From Thermogemmata fonticola (lineage in GTDB: Bacteria > Planctomycetota > Planctomycetia > Gemmatales > Gemmataceae): a stretch of DNA of 64,000 nt. Location of the stretch: contig NZ_JACEFB010000007.1 of assembly GCF_013694095.1 (NCBI RefSeq), forward strand, positions 144,086-208,085, written 5' to 3'. Shown here piece after piece: positions 53,034 to 61,052 of the stretch. Every line of letters starts with the position of its first letter. Positions within the stretch are counted from its first letter, which is position 1. The notes below the pieces were generated by a model. It did not search any database and was not told where the DNA came from. It was given only the letters and a program-made list of their open reading frames with translations. A program made the translations under genes and the position numbers.

Positions 53034-53603
53034 TTGCCTGTGGACCACCAGCGCATTTGCAAAGCGGTGCGGGAGATTTTGCTTGCGATTGGAGAGGACC
53101 CGGATCGGGAAGGCTTGCGTGACACGCCGGAACGGGTCGCTCGCATGTATGCCGAGGTCTTCAGCGGCCTGCACGAAAATCCCGCCTTCCATCTGCGCAA
53201 AACCTTCGTCCAGAAACACGACGAAATGGTTCTGGTCAAGGACATTCCTTTCGCGTCGTTCTGCGAGCATCACCTGCTGCCGTTCATCGGCCTGGCCCAC
53301 GTGGCCTATTTACCCAATGGCCGGATCGTCGGCTTGTCCAAGCTGGCGCGGGTGGTGGAGGTGGTCTCCCGGCGGCCGCAGGTTCAGGAACGGATGACCG
53401 AGCAGATCGCGGACCTGATCATGGAGCATTTGCGACCGCGGGGGGTGGCGGTGATCTTGGAGGCGGACCACACCTGCATGAGCCTGCGTGGGGTGCGCAA
53501 GCCGGGTGCGCGGACCATCACCAGTTCCATGCGCGGCGGCTTTCTGGAACATGCCGCCACCCGTGCGGAATTGATGGCCCTGGTCTTTGGCCGCGGCAGT
53601 TGA
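53034..53603 (+). CDS. folE: GTP cyclohydrolase I
   Basis: A 189-residue enzyme converting GTP to 7,8-dihydroneopterin triphosphate, first step of folate and pterin synthesis; in a methanopterin-using host it may feed both. The zinc/catalytic set is complete: [19 protein letters not shown] with Cys and two His, [20 protein letters not shown], and [16 protein letters not shown] with His and Cys, ending SSMRGGF. TTG at 53034 or GTG at 53040 starts the conserved part, both just after GGGGAGGAAG; the open frame to 52884 covers repeats and is not coding. The leader holds a duplicated 33-bp element. Confidence 0.95.
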   Translation: MPVDHQRICKAVREILLAIGEDPDREGLRDTPERVARMYAEVFSGLHENPAFHLRKTFVQKHDEMVLVKDIPFASFCEHHLLPFIGLAHVAYLPNGRIVGLSKLARVVEVVSRRPQVQERMTEQIADLIMEHLRPRGVAVILEADHTCMSLRGVRKPGARTITSSMRGGFLEHAATRAELMALVFGRGS

Positions 53604-53828
53604 GCGCTTCCCTCCGCCGGGCCGAAGGTGGCGATCGCCTTTTCCCTGCCCTTTCCGCCGTGCTTTCTCTTTCCTGCTCTTTTTCCGTCCCGCTTCCTTC
53701 TGCGTTTCTCCCTGCGGGGAGGGTTGGAGGCGGGGGCGGGAGTTGCTAAGCTGGCAGAAACCGGCTTTGCACGAGCCGGGGGACTCCGCGGCGGGGACAG
53801 GTCCAGAGCGGACCGGTGGCGTGTCGCT

Positions 53829-56825
53829 GTGGCGCAAGCGTCAACAACGTTAGCCGAGGATTTGCGCGGGCTGTTCCGGGGGATGCTCCGCGTCGATGCG
53901 GTGGCCCGGCGGCTCTATGCCCGCGATGCCAGCATTTTCGAGGTGGAACCGCAGGCGGTGGCCATCCCGCAGGATGCGGACGACCTGGCCGTGCTGCTGA
54001 AATACTGCCAGGAGCACCAACTGCCGGTGACGGCGCGCGGGGCAGGGACGGGCCTGGCCGGCGAGAGCGTCGGCGCCGGGGTCATCGTCGACCTGAGCGT
54101 GCACTTCCAGGCGATCCGGCAGATCGCATCCGACAGTGTCACCGTGGAAGCCGGGGTGCGCTATGCGGCGTTGGCAGCGGCACTGGCGGAGCAGGGCCGG
54201 CGCCTGGCTCCCGACCCGGCCAGCGGCGACGTCTGTACCATCGGCGGGATGATCGCCACCAATGCCTCCGGTTCCAATCTTTACCGCCACGGCTACATCC
54301 GCGATTATGTGCAAGAGCTGGAGGTCCTCTGGGACAATGGGGAGTCAGCGCGCCTGATCAGTCCGGCGGCGCGCCCCTGCCCTCTGAAGCGCGGCGAGAG
54401 CGGGGAAACCGGGGTACGCCCTGCCGCCCCCCCTGCGGCGGAGGGACCCCGCACCGCGGACATTCGCCGGGGTGTCACCGAACTGCTCTCCGCCCATCGC
54501 CACCTGATTGCCTGCCGCCCCACGGCCACGCCGTATGACCGCTGCGGCTACCGCCTCGATGACGTCTGGACGCCTGCGGGGGTGGACCTGGCCCGCTTGC
54601 TCGTCGGCTCGGAAGGGACGCTCGGCCTTGTTACCGCCGCCCGCCTGCGCACCATTCCCCTGCCCGGCGGTTGCGCCATGCTCTTGCTCGGCTTTGCCAG
54701 TCTGGAAGCGGCGGTACGTGCCGGGAGCGACTGCCGCCGCTTTCCCCTCACAGCCTGCGATCTGCTCGATCAGCGTCTGCTTTCGCTGCGTCGCCGCCCT
54801 GCACATCCCGGCGCCTTGGCCATTCCGCCGTCCGTGGCCGCCGCCCTGCTGGTCACCATCGAAGCGGACAGTCCGGAGCAGGCCCTGGAGCGCGGCTGGG
54901 GTTTGGCCAACACCCTCTGTTCCGCGGCGGGAGCGGTACTGCTGGCGGAACCCTCCTGCGACCCGCAGCAGCAGGCGCGCATGCGGGCCGTGCGCCAGGA
55001 GGCGGTCCGCGGCCTCTACGCTCTCGGTCCGGGTCCCCGGCCTTTGCCCGGTATCGAAGACCTGGGCGTCCCCGCCGAAGAACTCCCCGCCTTCATCGCC
55101 GCTTTGCTCGAATTGCTCCAGCGCCGCGAAGTCACCGCCGCCCTGCTCATCCATCTGCTCACCGGTCAGGTCCACCTTCGGCCTCTGCTCGATCTGGAGC
55201 AGCCCCAGGACCGCGTCCGCCTCTGGACCCTCGCCGAGGAAGTCCACACTCTGGTCCTGCGCCTCGGCGGCACGGTCAGTACGCAGCATGGCGTCGGCTG
55301 GGCACGCACCCCTTGGGTCGAACGCCAGGTCGGACCCCTTTACCCCCTCTATCGTGAACTCAAGCGCATCTTCGACCCCCGCCATCTGCTCAATCCGGGC
55401 AAGATCGTCGGTCCGGACCCCAGCCGCGAAGCCTGGCCGCTCTACGAACCGCTGCCGCCACCGAACCCCCCGCCGCTTTCCGCCAATGGCCGCCGCCCTC
55501 TGCCTCTGGTGTTCGATGCTGCCGCTGCCGCCGAAGCCGCCCGTTGCTCCCGCTGTGGCGATTGCCGCACTCACCAGTTGCCCCAGCGCATGTGTCCCCT
55601 GTTTCGCATCGCCGAGCTGGAGCTGGCCGCCCCCCGCGCCAAAGCCGAACTCTTCCGCCTCCTGCACAATCATCCCCCGCGTCCGGAGGACCTCGACGCC
55701 CTCACCCAGATCGCCGATTGGTGCTTCCTCTGCGAAATGTGCCGCCTGGAATGCGACGTCCACGTCGATGTCCCGCGTCTGATGCTGGAACTGAAGGGGC
55801 AGTTGCACGCGGTAGAAGGCCCGCGCCGCTTTGAGTGGTTCCTCAGCCGCTTGGACTTCTGGGCCGCCTGGGGCAGCCGCCTGGCTCCATTGAGCAACTT
55901 CCTGTTGCGCCGCCGCCTGTTCCGCTGGCTGCTGGAAAAGCTCACCGGTCTGTCGCGCCACCGCCGTCTCCCGCGCTTCGCCCGTCCCTCCTTTTTCCGC
56001 TGGGCACGCCGCCAGGGTCTGACCGAACATCCGCCCGCCGCCGCCCGCGGACGCTTCGCCTACTTCGTCGATCTGTACGCCGCCTATCATGACCCCTCGC
56101 TGGCCGAAGCGGTTGTCGCTGTCCTGCGCCACCACGGCTCCGCCGTCTATGTCCCGCCGCGACAACGCTCCGCCGGGCTGGGACCCTGGAGCGCCGGCGA
56201 CCTGGAAGCCTTCCGCGAACTGGCCCGCCATAACGTCCGCCTCCTCGCCGAATGCGTCCGCGACGGCTACCACATCGTTTGCTCCGAACCCACCGCCGCC
56301 CTGCTTCTCCGCCGCTATTACCCCCTGCTCCTGGACGATCCCGAAGCCCGCCTCGTCGCCGAGCACACCCAGGAGCTGACCACCCTCCTGGTCCACTGGC
56401 AGCAGCAAGGGCTGTTGCGCGAGGACTTCCAGCCCCTGCCCTGGCATGTGGCCCATCACACGCCCTGCCATCTCAAGGCGCTGGGCGGACCCGCAGCCAC
56501 CGCGACGCTGCTGGAACGAGTGCCCGCCCTGCGGGTGGAGCCGCTTGAGGCCGGCTGCTCCGGCATGGCCGGCTTGTGGGGCCAGCACGCCGCGGCTCTG
56601 CCGTTGTCCCTGCAAGTGGCTCAGCCTTTGGCCGCCGCTCTAAGCGCCGCCCGTGCCACCCTCACCACCAGCGAATGCTCCGCCTGCCGCCTCCAGCTCC
56701 AGCACCTGACCGGCTATCGCTCCTTCCACCCCGTGCAGCTTCTGGCCCTGGCCTACGGCCTGCTCCCCGCCCTGCAACCCCGCCTCTCCCTCCCCCTGCC
56801 CCTCTCCCCCCTCCTTAGTGAGTGA
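53829..56825 (+). CDS. FAD-linked oxidase fused to Fe-S (CCG) domain protein
   Basis: A ~998-residue fusion of a GlcD-like FAD-binding dehydrogenase with a GlcF-like iron-sulfur half, of the type that oxidises D-lactate, glycolate or similar hydroxy acids and passes electrons onward. FAD part: PQDADDLAVLLKYC, PVTARGAGTGLAGESVGAG, GGMIATNASGSN, and STQHGVGWARTP. Fe-S part: CSRCGDCRTHQLPQRMCP and CFLCEMCRLECDVHVD give two [4Fe-4S] motifs. CCG-type ligands follow in HHTPCHLKALGG and GCSGMAG, then TSECSACRLQL. The GTG at 53829 begins the conserved sequence (LAEDLRGLFRG); the frame runs to 53628 but those 67 residues look non-coding. Substrate uncertain. Confidence 0.9.
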   Translation: MAQASTTLAEDLRGLFRGMLRVDAVARRLYARDASIFEVEPQAVAIPQDADDLAVLLKYCQEHQLPVTARGAGTGLAGESVGAGVIVDLSVHFQAIRQIASDSVTVEAGVRYAALAAALAEQGRRLAPDPASGDVCTIGGMIATNASGSNLYRHGYIRDYVQELEVLWDNGESARLISPAARPCPLKRGESGETGVRPAAPPAAEGPRTADIRRGVTELLSAHRHLIACRPTATPYDRCGYRLDDVWTPAGVDLARLLVGSEGTLGLVTAARLRTIPLPGGCAMLLLGFASLEAAVRAGSDCRRFPLTACDLLDQRLLSLRRRPAHPGALAIPPSVAAALLVTIEADSPEQALERGWGLANTLCSAAGAVLLAEPSCDPQQQARMRAVRQEAVRGLYALGPGPRPLPGIEDLGVPAEELPAFIAALLELLQRREVTAALLIHLLTGQVHLRPLLDLEQPQDRVRLWTLAEEVHTLVLRLGGTVSTQHGVGWARTPWVERQVGPLYPLYRELKRIFDPRHLLNPGKIVGPDPSREAWPLYEPLPPPNPPPLSANGRRPLPLVFDAAAAAEAARCSRCGDCRTHQLPQRMCPLFRIAELELAAPRAKAELFRLLHNHPPRPEDLDALTQIADWCFLCEMCRLECDVHVDVPRLMLELKGQLHAVEGPRRFEWFLSRLDFWAAWGSRLAPLSNFLLRRRLFRWLLEKLTGLSRHRRLPRFARPSFFRWARRQGLTEHPPAAARGRFAYFVDLYAAYHDPSLAEAVVAVLRHHGSAVYVPPRQRSAGLGPWSAGDLEAFRELARHNVRLLAECVRDGYHIVCSEPTAALLLRRYYPLLLDDPEARLVAEHTQELTTLLVHWQQQGLLREDFQPLPWHVAHHTPCHLKALGGPAATATLLERVPALRVEPLEAGCSGMAGLWGQHAAALPLSLQVAQPLAAALSAARATLTTSECSACRLQLQHLTGYRSFHPVQLLALAYGLLPALQPRLSLPLPLSPLLSE

Positions 56826-56861
56826 CTCTGCACTATCACCACCAGTGTCACACAATGCTAC

Positions 56862-56889
56862 TTGACATTTATACGTCATGATCTAAAGA
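56862..56889 (+). promoter_or_regulatory. Candidate promoter for the AT-rich island gene
   Basis: TTGACA (56862-56867) and TAAAGA (56884-56889) are 16 bases apart, about 120 bases upstream of the 50-residue frame. The -35 is perfect; the -10 is weak. Confidence 0.35.
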
Positions 56890-57007
56890 AACACTGAACA
56901 GAGTGATACTGGGGAAAATGTGGTCTCTAAGTTCAGTACTATTACCGCCTCTTCAGTCTGAAGTGGAATAGAAGAAGTGGAAGTACTCGACTTGGGGGAG
57001 AATAAAT

Positions 57008-57160
57008 ATGATGGCAGTCGCTTTTATAATCCATACAAATGTCAAACATAATATTATAATCATAGGACAAACATTTGGATTTATAGATTTAATTGTGATA
57101 CATGTATTATATATATTGTTTATTGTACTTGTAATATCAATTATTTCTTTTTTTTCTTAA
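57008..57160 (+). CDS. 50-residue membrane peptide in AT-rich island (upper part of a possible frameshifted gene)
   Basis: ATGATG start with GGGGGAG 7 bases upstream, an unusually clear ribosome site. The product is a small hydrophobic protein with two possible helices (residues about 15-30 and 30-49, IDLIVIHVLYILFIVLVISI) and ends just after a run of eight T (57148-57155). In 57001-57120 only 27 of 120 bases are G or C, far below flanking genes. If one of the eight T is skipped, translation continues into the coiled-coil frame that ends at 57530, giving a 173-residue membrane-anchored coiled coil. Otherwise it is a free 50-residue membrane peptide. No family recognised. Confidence 0.6.
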   Translation: MMAVAFIIHTNVKHNIIIIGQTFGFIDLIVIHVLYILFIVLVISIISFFS

Positions 57161-57215
57161 TCTAATTCGTGAAAGTATTTGTTGGATAATCAAATCTAAT
57201 GAAATCATCGAAAAT

Positions 57216-57530
57216 TTGCAGTATTTGTCTAGTAAATTGAGCAGTGAAATGAATGAAGTCAGAAAAACGTTGTCTCAAATATCATCTGAACAGCGAGAGA
57301 TGCGAAAAGAATTTCAAGACAGACTTTATGGCTTAGCAGAAATCAAAATAACAGAGATCAAAGAAAGATTGGAAAATATATCATGTGACTTGCACAAAAT
57401 TATATATAAATTAAAGAAAATAAATATAAAAATTATGCATTATGATAAGACTAAAGAGATTGAAAATTCAGATAATAAGTATAAAACAGATTCTAATTCA
57501 AATCATAATAGTGATGATGTAGCGAAATGA
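57216..57530 (+). CDS. Coiled-coil protein in AT-rich island (lower part of a possible frameshifted gene)
   Basis: A 104-residue highly charged, heptad-rich helix (KLSSEMNEVRKTLSQISSEQ and RLENISCDLHKIIYKLKK), ending in a Lys/Asp/Asn-rich tail. TTG at 57216 is the only nearby initiator and has no ribosome site. The frame is open further upstream to 57150, where it abuts the end of the 50-residue peptide frame at an eight-T run; the upstream residues (LNLIRESICWIIKS) continue the membrane helix of that peptide naturally. This suggests one gene read by a +1 slip, or a single-base mutation or base-call error. Codon use is strongly AT-biased, unlike the rest of the window, so recent transfer is likely. 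Confidence 0.55.
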   Translation: MQYLSSKLSSEMNEVRKTLSQISSEQREMRKEFQDRLYGLAEIKITEIKERLENISCDLHKIIYKLKKINIKIMHYDKTKEIENSDNKYKTDSNSNHNSDDVAK

Positions 57531-57556
57531 AGTGCCGCTGCTTCCGACGGGCCGCT

Positions 57557-58684
57557 TCAGGATGGGTCGAAGAGGGTGGGAGGTGAGGCGGACGGAGGGG
57601 GCGAGGAAGGGGGCGAGGAAGGGGTGGCGGGGGGGAGTTTGCCCAGGGCGCGCCAGGCGCGGGGGGTGGCGATCCGACCGCGGGGCGAGCGGATGATGTA
57701 CTGCTCCCGCAGCAGGTAGGGTTCGATTTCGTCGGCTAAGGTGTCGGCGGCGAGATTGAGCGTGGCGGCCAGGGCTTCCACTCCGGTCGGTCCGCCCCCG
57801 AACAGTTCGATGAGCGTCTCCAGATAGCGCCGGTCGTTTTTGTCCAGTCCTTCCGGATCGACTTCGGCCATGTCCAGGGCGGCGCGGGCGATGTCGGCGG
57901 TGATGACTCCTTCGTGGCGGGCGGCGGCGTAGCTGCGGGCCCAGTAGAGGCGGGCGTTGGCGATGCGCGGCGTGCCTCGGCTGCGCCGGGCCAGCTCCTC
58001 GGCGGCCTCCGGCGTGATCGGCGTTTGCAGCTTGGCTGCGTTGACCCGGATGATCTGCGCCAGCTCCTCGACACTGTAAAACTCCAGGTGCTCATGCATC
58101 TTGAAGCGGTCGCGCATTGGGCCGGAGAGCAGGCCGCTGCGGGTCGTCGCCCCGATCAGGGTGAAGCGCTTCAGGCGCATGGTGATGGTGCGGGCGTGCA
58201 CCCCTTCCCCCAGCACGATGTCGATGCGGTAATCTTCCATCGCCGGGTAGAGGAACTCTTCGACCACGCGGGGCAGGCGGTGAATCTCGTCGATGAAGAG
58301 GATGGCCCCTTCTTCCAAATTGGTGAGGAAGGGGAGCAGGTCGGCGGGTTTGCTCAGGGCCGGGCCGCTGGTCATCTGGATCGAGGTGCCTAGCTCATTA
58401 GGCAGGACCGTGGCGAAGGTGGTTTTGCCCAGTCCAGGGGGTCCGTCGAAGAGGATGTGGCCGAGGGGTTCGCCGAGTTTCTTGGCCGCAGCAACGGCGA
58501 CGGCCAGACGCTCCGCCACCTTGCGCTGGCCGATGACTTCCCGCAGCCACTTGGGACGCAAAGCGGCATCTCGCCGCCGGCTCTCCTCGTCGGTGCCGCT
58601 GAACCGGCTGCCGACGGCCCCACCGCTGCCGGCGGCACTCCCGGCGGCACTCCCCGCTCCTCCCAGCACTCGTTCCCGTGCCAT
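57557..58684 (-). CDS. ruvB: Holliday junction branch migration helicase RuvB
   Basis: A 375-residue AAA+ motor that drives Holliday junction migration with RuvA. Walker A GPPGLGKTT is at 81-89, Walker B FIDEIHRL has Asp132, sensor I GATTRSGLLS and the RFKMHEHLEFYS turn are standard, and the winged-helix C-terminus (GLDKNDRRYLETLIELFGGG, LREQYIIRSPRGR) is complete. The start at 58684 (MARERV) has GGGAGAG upstream; three earlier ATGs are in frame. The first ~40 residues are Gly/Ala/Ser-rich and the last ~20 Pro/Ser-rich, both beyond the usual limits. ruvA and ruvC are not adjacent. Confidence 0.96.
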   Translation of the reverse strand: MARERVLGGAGSAAGSAAGSGGAVGSRFSGTDEESRRRDAALRPKWLREVIGQRKVAERLAVAVAAAKKLGEPLGHILFDGPPGLGKTTFATVLPNELGTSIQMTSGPALSKPADLLPFLTNLEEGAILFIDEIHRLPRVVEEFLYPAMEDYRIDIVLGEGVHARTITMRLKRFTLIGATTRSGLLSGPMRDRFKMHEHLEFYSVEELAQIIRVNAAKLQTPITPEAAEELARRSRGTPRIANARLYWARSYAAARHEGVITADIARAALDMAEVDPEGLDKNDRRYLETLIELFGGGPTGVEALAATLNLAADTLADEIEPYLLREQYIIRSPRGRIATPRAWRALGKLPPATPSSPPSSPPPSASPPTLFDPS

Positions 58685-59070
58685 CGCCTCTCTCCCTGCG
58701 GGCCGTTCCGCTTTCTCCTCCATCCGCTCCCGCCGTGCGCCTCCCTCGGACTTTCCCATACTCGCTCCGCCGCACGGAGGGCAAGACCGGCTCCCCTCAG
58801 CCCAGCCGCTCTTGTCTCCATCACCATCATAAACCCAACCAGACGGACAGCGCAGGTCGGTGGTGGACTTTTCGGGCTTGGCCAAGAGGAGTGGTCATCC
58901 ATCATCAACCGGGCGACGCGGGACAGACCTGACGGCCTGGGCGGCGCAGGTTGGCCGTGGACTTTTCCGGCTCTTGACAGGACCGTCGGAAGAGGCGGGA
59001 CGAACGGATCGCTCCCGTTCTCCGGGAGCCGCTGCCGCTCGGAGGAGTCGGATTTTCTCGGAGGGGACGC
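58685..59070. other. Intergenic stretch upstream of ruvB
   Basis: About 385 bases. It probably holds the ruvB promoter and terminator of the small basic gene. Frames crossing it are Pro/Arg-rich and without ribosome sites. Nothing else identified. Confidence 0.4.
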
Positions 59071-59160
59071 TCACTTCTTACGATGGCGAATGCGCGAGCG
59101 CATCCGGCGCTTCTTCCGTCCCACTTTGCGTCGGCCATTACCCCGGCGTCGAGCACCCAT
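59071..59160 (-). CDS. Very basic 29-residue ribosomal-type small protein
   Basis: ATG at 59160, stop at 59071. The 29 residues read MGARRRGNGRRKVGRKKR then RMRSRIRHRKK, so about two-thirds are Arg or Lys. GAGGG lies about 6 bases upstream. Composition and the KKRRMR-RIRHRKK ending are like the AURKAIP1/COX24 or bS22-type tiny ribosome-associated proteins seen in planctomycetes and other bacteria, which would sit at the ribosomal surface. It is too short for most gene finders. The assignment to ribosome is inferred from resemblance; it could be another RNA-binding peptide. Confidence 0.65.
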   Translation of the reverse strand: MGARRRGNGRRKVGRKKRRMRSRIRHRKK

Positions 59161-59319
59161 GCGATTCCCTCAATGATGAAGCTTCCTCACCTTCCGCCTT
59201 CGCCGGCGCTTCAGAGAGCGTTCGGGCTGGCGGCCCCGCGGAGCGGCTAACCCCCCATCTCCTGAGGAGGAAACCAAGCCTGCCGCCATCCGCTTCGGAC
59301 AGCTCCCTTCCGCGCTGTC

Positions 59320-59429
59320 TCTCTCTACGGGGCACGTAGAGGTCGGCGTCTGTCTCTCTACGGGGCACGTAGAGGTCGGCATCTGTCTCTCTACGGGGCA
59401 CGTAGAGGTCGGCGTCTGCCTTTCTACGG
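59320..59429. repeat. 33-bp tandem repeat with hairpins (three copies plus partial)
   Basis: Period exactly 33: copies at 59320-59352, 59353-59385, 59386-59418 and a degenerate part to 59429. Each copy contains CTCTACG-GGGCA-CGTAGAG, a 7-bp inverted repeat with a 5-base loop. One of the copies differs by one base (GTCGGCA versus GTCGGCG). The period is a multiple of three, so minus-strand frames show an 11-residue repeat (RRETDADLYVP), but no ribosome site supports coding. Confidence 0.92.
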
Positions 59430-59622
59430 GACCATTAAAGTAGGAAGCGCCACCGGCCCGCGGCAACCCACCCCTGTGTTACCCTCAACTTGGGTCCGAT
59501 GCTAAACTCGCAGCTTGACTGAGGCAAACTCCCCACGGTACTATCAACCGTAGTGGATGCTCGCCAGTACGATGAAGTCGAAGCCTCAGTGCAGCAAAGG
59601 AGGGAGACGGAGGGTCAGAAGT

Positions 59623-60242
59623 ATGCCGTTGAGCATAAAGGTTACACTTCCCAAGTCGCAGGCGCCGGTTTTCCCGGATCGTTGTGTGGCCTGCGGGGTG
59701 GAATCTCCCGGCGCTGTCTATCGCCTCCGTGCTAGGGCCATCGGTTGGTGGACCCTGCTGTCCTGAGGTTCCCTCTGGTGTTTGGGCCGGCAGTTGACTG
59801 TGGAGGTGCCGGCCTGCGAGCTTTGCCGTCGGCCGTTGCGTCGCCAGTGGTGGCTGTGCCGGCTCCTGGATGTGGGGTGATCGCCATCGGGTTGGCCGCT
59901 GCCGGGAGTCTGCTCCAGTGGTACAAGGGACCGTTGAAACGGTGGCTGGTGATCGGGATCGTTCTCGTTTTCCTGATGCCGTTGGCACTGTGGGAGACGT
60001 TCTTCCCCCCGCCGTTCGATATCACGGTGTGCTCAGACACGGTGGACTATGAGTTCCGCGACCCTGACTGCGCTGTGGAGTTTGCCGCCCTCAACCTGTC
60101 GGAGCCGACGGAGGCCAGCGAAGCGGAAGACGGCAGCGGGGGACATGCCCGCTTCCTGAAATTCACAATTCGCGCAGTTCCTGCTATGGTGGAACGGAGG
60201 GGTACGGATGGGAGTCTATCAGAAAAGGAGGTACGCACATGA
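59623..60242 (+). pseudogene. Zinc-ribbon membrane protein gene broken by a stop and a frameshift
   Basis: An ATG at 59623 follows GGAGGG. The frame gives MPLSIKVTLPKSQAPVFPDR then CVACG, the first half of a zinc ribbon, and stops at TGA 59764-59766 after GWWTLLS. The same frame then continues sensibly past the stop: LTVEVPACELCRRPLRRQWWL supplies the second CxxC. Near 59874 the coherent sequence moves to another frame, with VIAIGLAAAGSLLQ, a membrane helix (WLVIGIVLVFLMPLALW), and CSDTVDYEFRDPDCAVEFAAL to the stop at 60240-60242. One premature stop plus one frameshift show a decayed gene of ~205 residues. Confidence 0.75.
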
Positions 60243-60406
60243 CCAATATGGCGAAGCGGTGGCACTACGTTACCGGTGGGCAGCGGTACGGACCTGTGAG
60301 TGATGCCGAGAGCGGGGGCATCGGTCTGTATCTGTTGGTGTTCAGTGGGATGGGCCTCGCTGGGGTCGCGTGGCTCCTGGCCGGTCCAGCGACGGATGAG
60401 GGCTAA
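60239..60406 (+). CDS. 55-residue membrane peptide with GYF_2-like start (possibly degraded)
   Basis: The ATG overlaps the TGA ending the preceding broken gene (ATGA). Residues 5-22 (AKRWHYVTGGQRYGPVSD) look like the first part of a GYF_2/DUF4339 domain, and then a single hydrophobic helix follows (GIGLYLLVFSGMGLAGVAWLL). In intact proteins the GYF_2 domain is ~50 residues, so the middle appears deleted. It is either a short real peptide or a remnant. Confidence 0.45.
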   Translation: MTNMAKRWHYVTGGQRYGPVSDAESGGIGLYLLVFSGMGLAGVAWLLAGPATDEG

Positions 60407-60450
60407 CTCTCCCACCGGCGGTGGACCAGGCGGCTTGTGGGGGGCGGGGT

Positions 60451-60654
60451 ATGGCGGCCTTGGCGTATATCATCGTCCTCGTGGGTCTGTGGCTCCTGGT
60501 GTCAGCATTGCTGAACTGGGAGTGGTATGAGAGCATTCTGGAGTTTCGGCTAGCTGAGGCTTTTTTGGGGGAGGATTCCGCCCGCTGGCTTTGTGGTGTC
60601 AGCGGCGTGGTCCTGATGGGGATGGGGATAGCGTTACTGCTCGAGATGGAGTAG
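60451..60654 (+). CDS. Imm17-family-like small membrane protein
   Basis: A 67-residue protein with two hydrophobic helices (AYIIVLVGLWLLVSAL and GVVLMGMGIALLLEM) around a central NWEWYESILEFRLAEAF and GEDSARWLCGVSG. The pattern of a first helix, (N/D)W(D/E)W(F/Y), a Gly-x-x-x-(A/S)R turn and a second helix matches Imm17, immunity proteins of polymorphic toxin systems. GGGGCGGGG precedes the ATG; the frame stays open ten residues upstream. No matching toxin is in the window, so it may be an orphan immunity gene. The 52-bp repeat begins 8 bases after its stop. Confidence 0.62.
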   Translation: MAALAYIIVLVGLWLLVSALLNWEWYESILEFRLAEAFLGEDSARWLCGVSGVVLMGMGIALLLEME

Positions 60655-60661
60655 TTCGTCG

Positions 60662-60713
60662 GCCAAGCTCAGGGCGGCGGCGGGGCGGCGGAAAGCGGGC
60701 GGCCGGCGAGCCG
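60662..60713 (+). repeat. 52-bp direct repeat, copy 1 (behind Imm17-like gene)
   Basis: It starts GCCAAGCTCAGGGCGGCGGC and ends GGCGAGCCG. It is identical at all 52 bases to 62613-62664 and lies 8 bases after a stop codon. Confidence 0.95.
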
Positions 60714-61052
60714 AGAAGAGAGGGGGACCAGCGGAATGTGAGGCCAGCGGCGGACGGTAACAGACAGGGGGAAGACTGTCCGCATTGCCGTAGCTCATCC
60801 GTTATTCTGGGAAAGGCCGCTCCCGGTGGGGGTAAGGGGGAGTTGTTTCGTTTCAGCAGCCGGGGCGTGTGGCAATACCGCGGTCGAGAATCGCCTCGGG
60901 GCGGTTTCCGGCGGCCGAGCCAGATCGTTCGTTCAGCAGCGGGGACGGTGCGTGATTTCCGCGCATTCGGGCGGCAACGTCCGGCGGCCCGGTGGCGCCA
61001 CCGGGCCAGGCTTGTTTGTTGTTTCGTATCACCTCACTTGAGGGGGAGACCC
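60714..61052. other. Leader of the DUF1264 gene
   Basis: About 340 GC-rich bases. No gene is credible; GGGGGAG immediately precedes the DUF1264 start at 61053. Confidence 0.45.

Noticed and set aside
54345..56615. 756-residue minus-strand frame opposite the FAD/Fe-S gene
   Set aside because: The plus strand has clear FAD and Fe-S motifs. The opposite frame is Gln/Gly/Ala-rich and without recognisable sequence.
59138..59401. 87-residue minus-strand frame through the 33-bp repeat
   Set aside because: Its 11-residue repeats only mirror the 33-bp DNA period; other frames are equally open, and it overlaps the better-supported 29-residue gene.
59320..59429. CRISPR array
   Set aside because: The 33-base units are contiguous with no spacers, and there are no cas genes.
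59764..59766. Selenocysteine recoding of the TGA in the zinc-ribbon gene
   Set aside because: The residue is not at a cysteine position, and a frameshift further on also breaks the gene, so decay is simpler.
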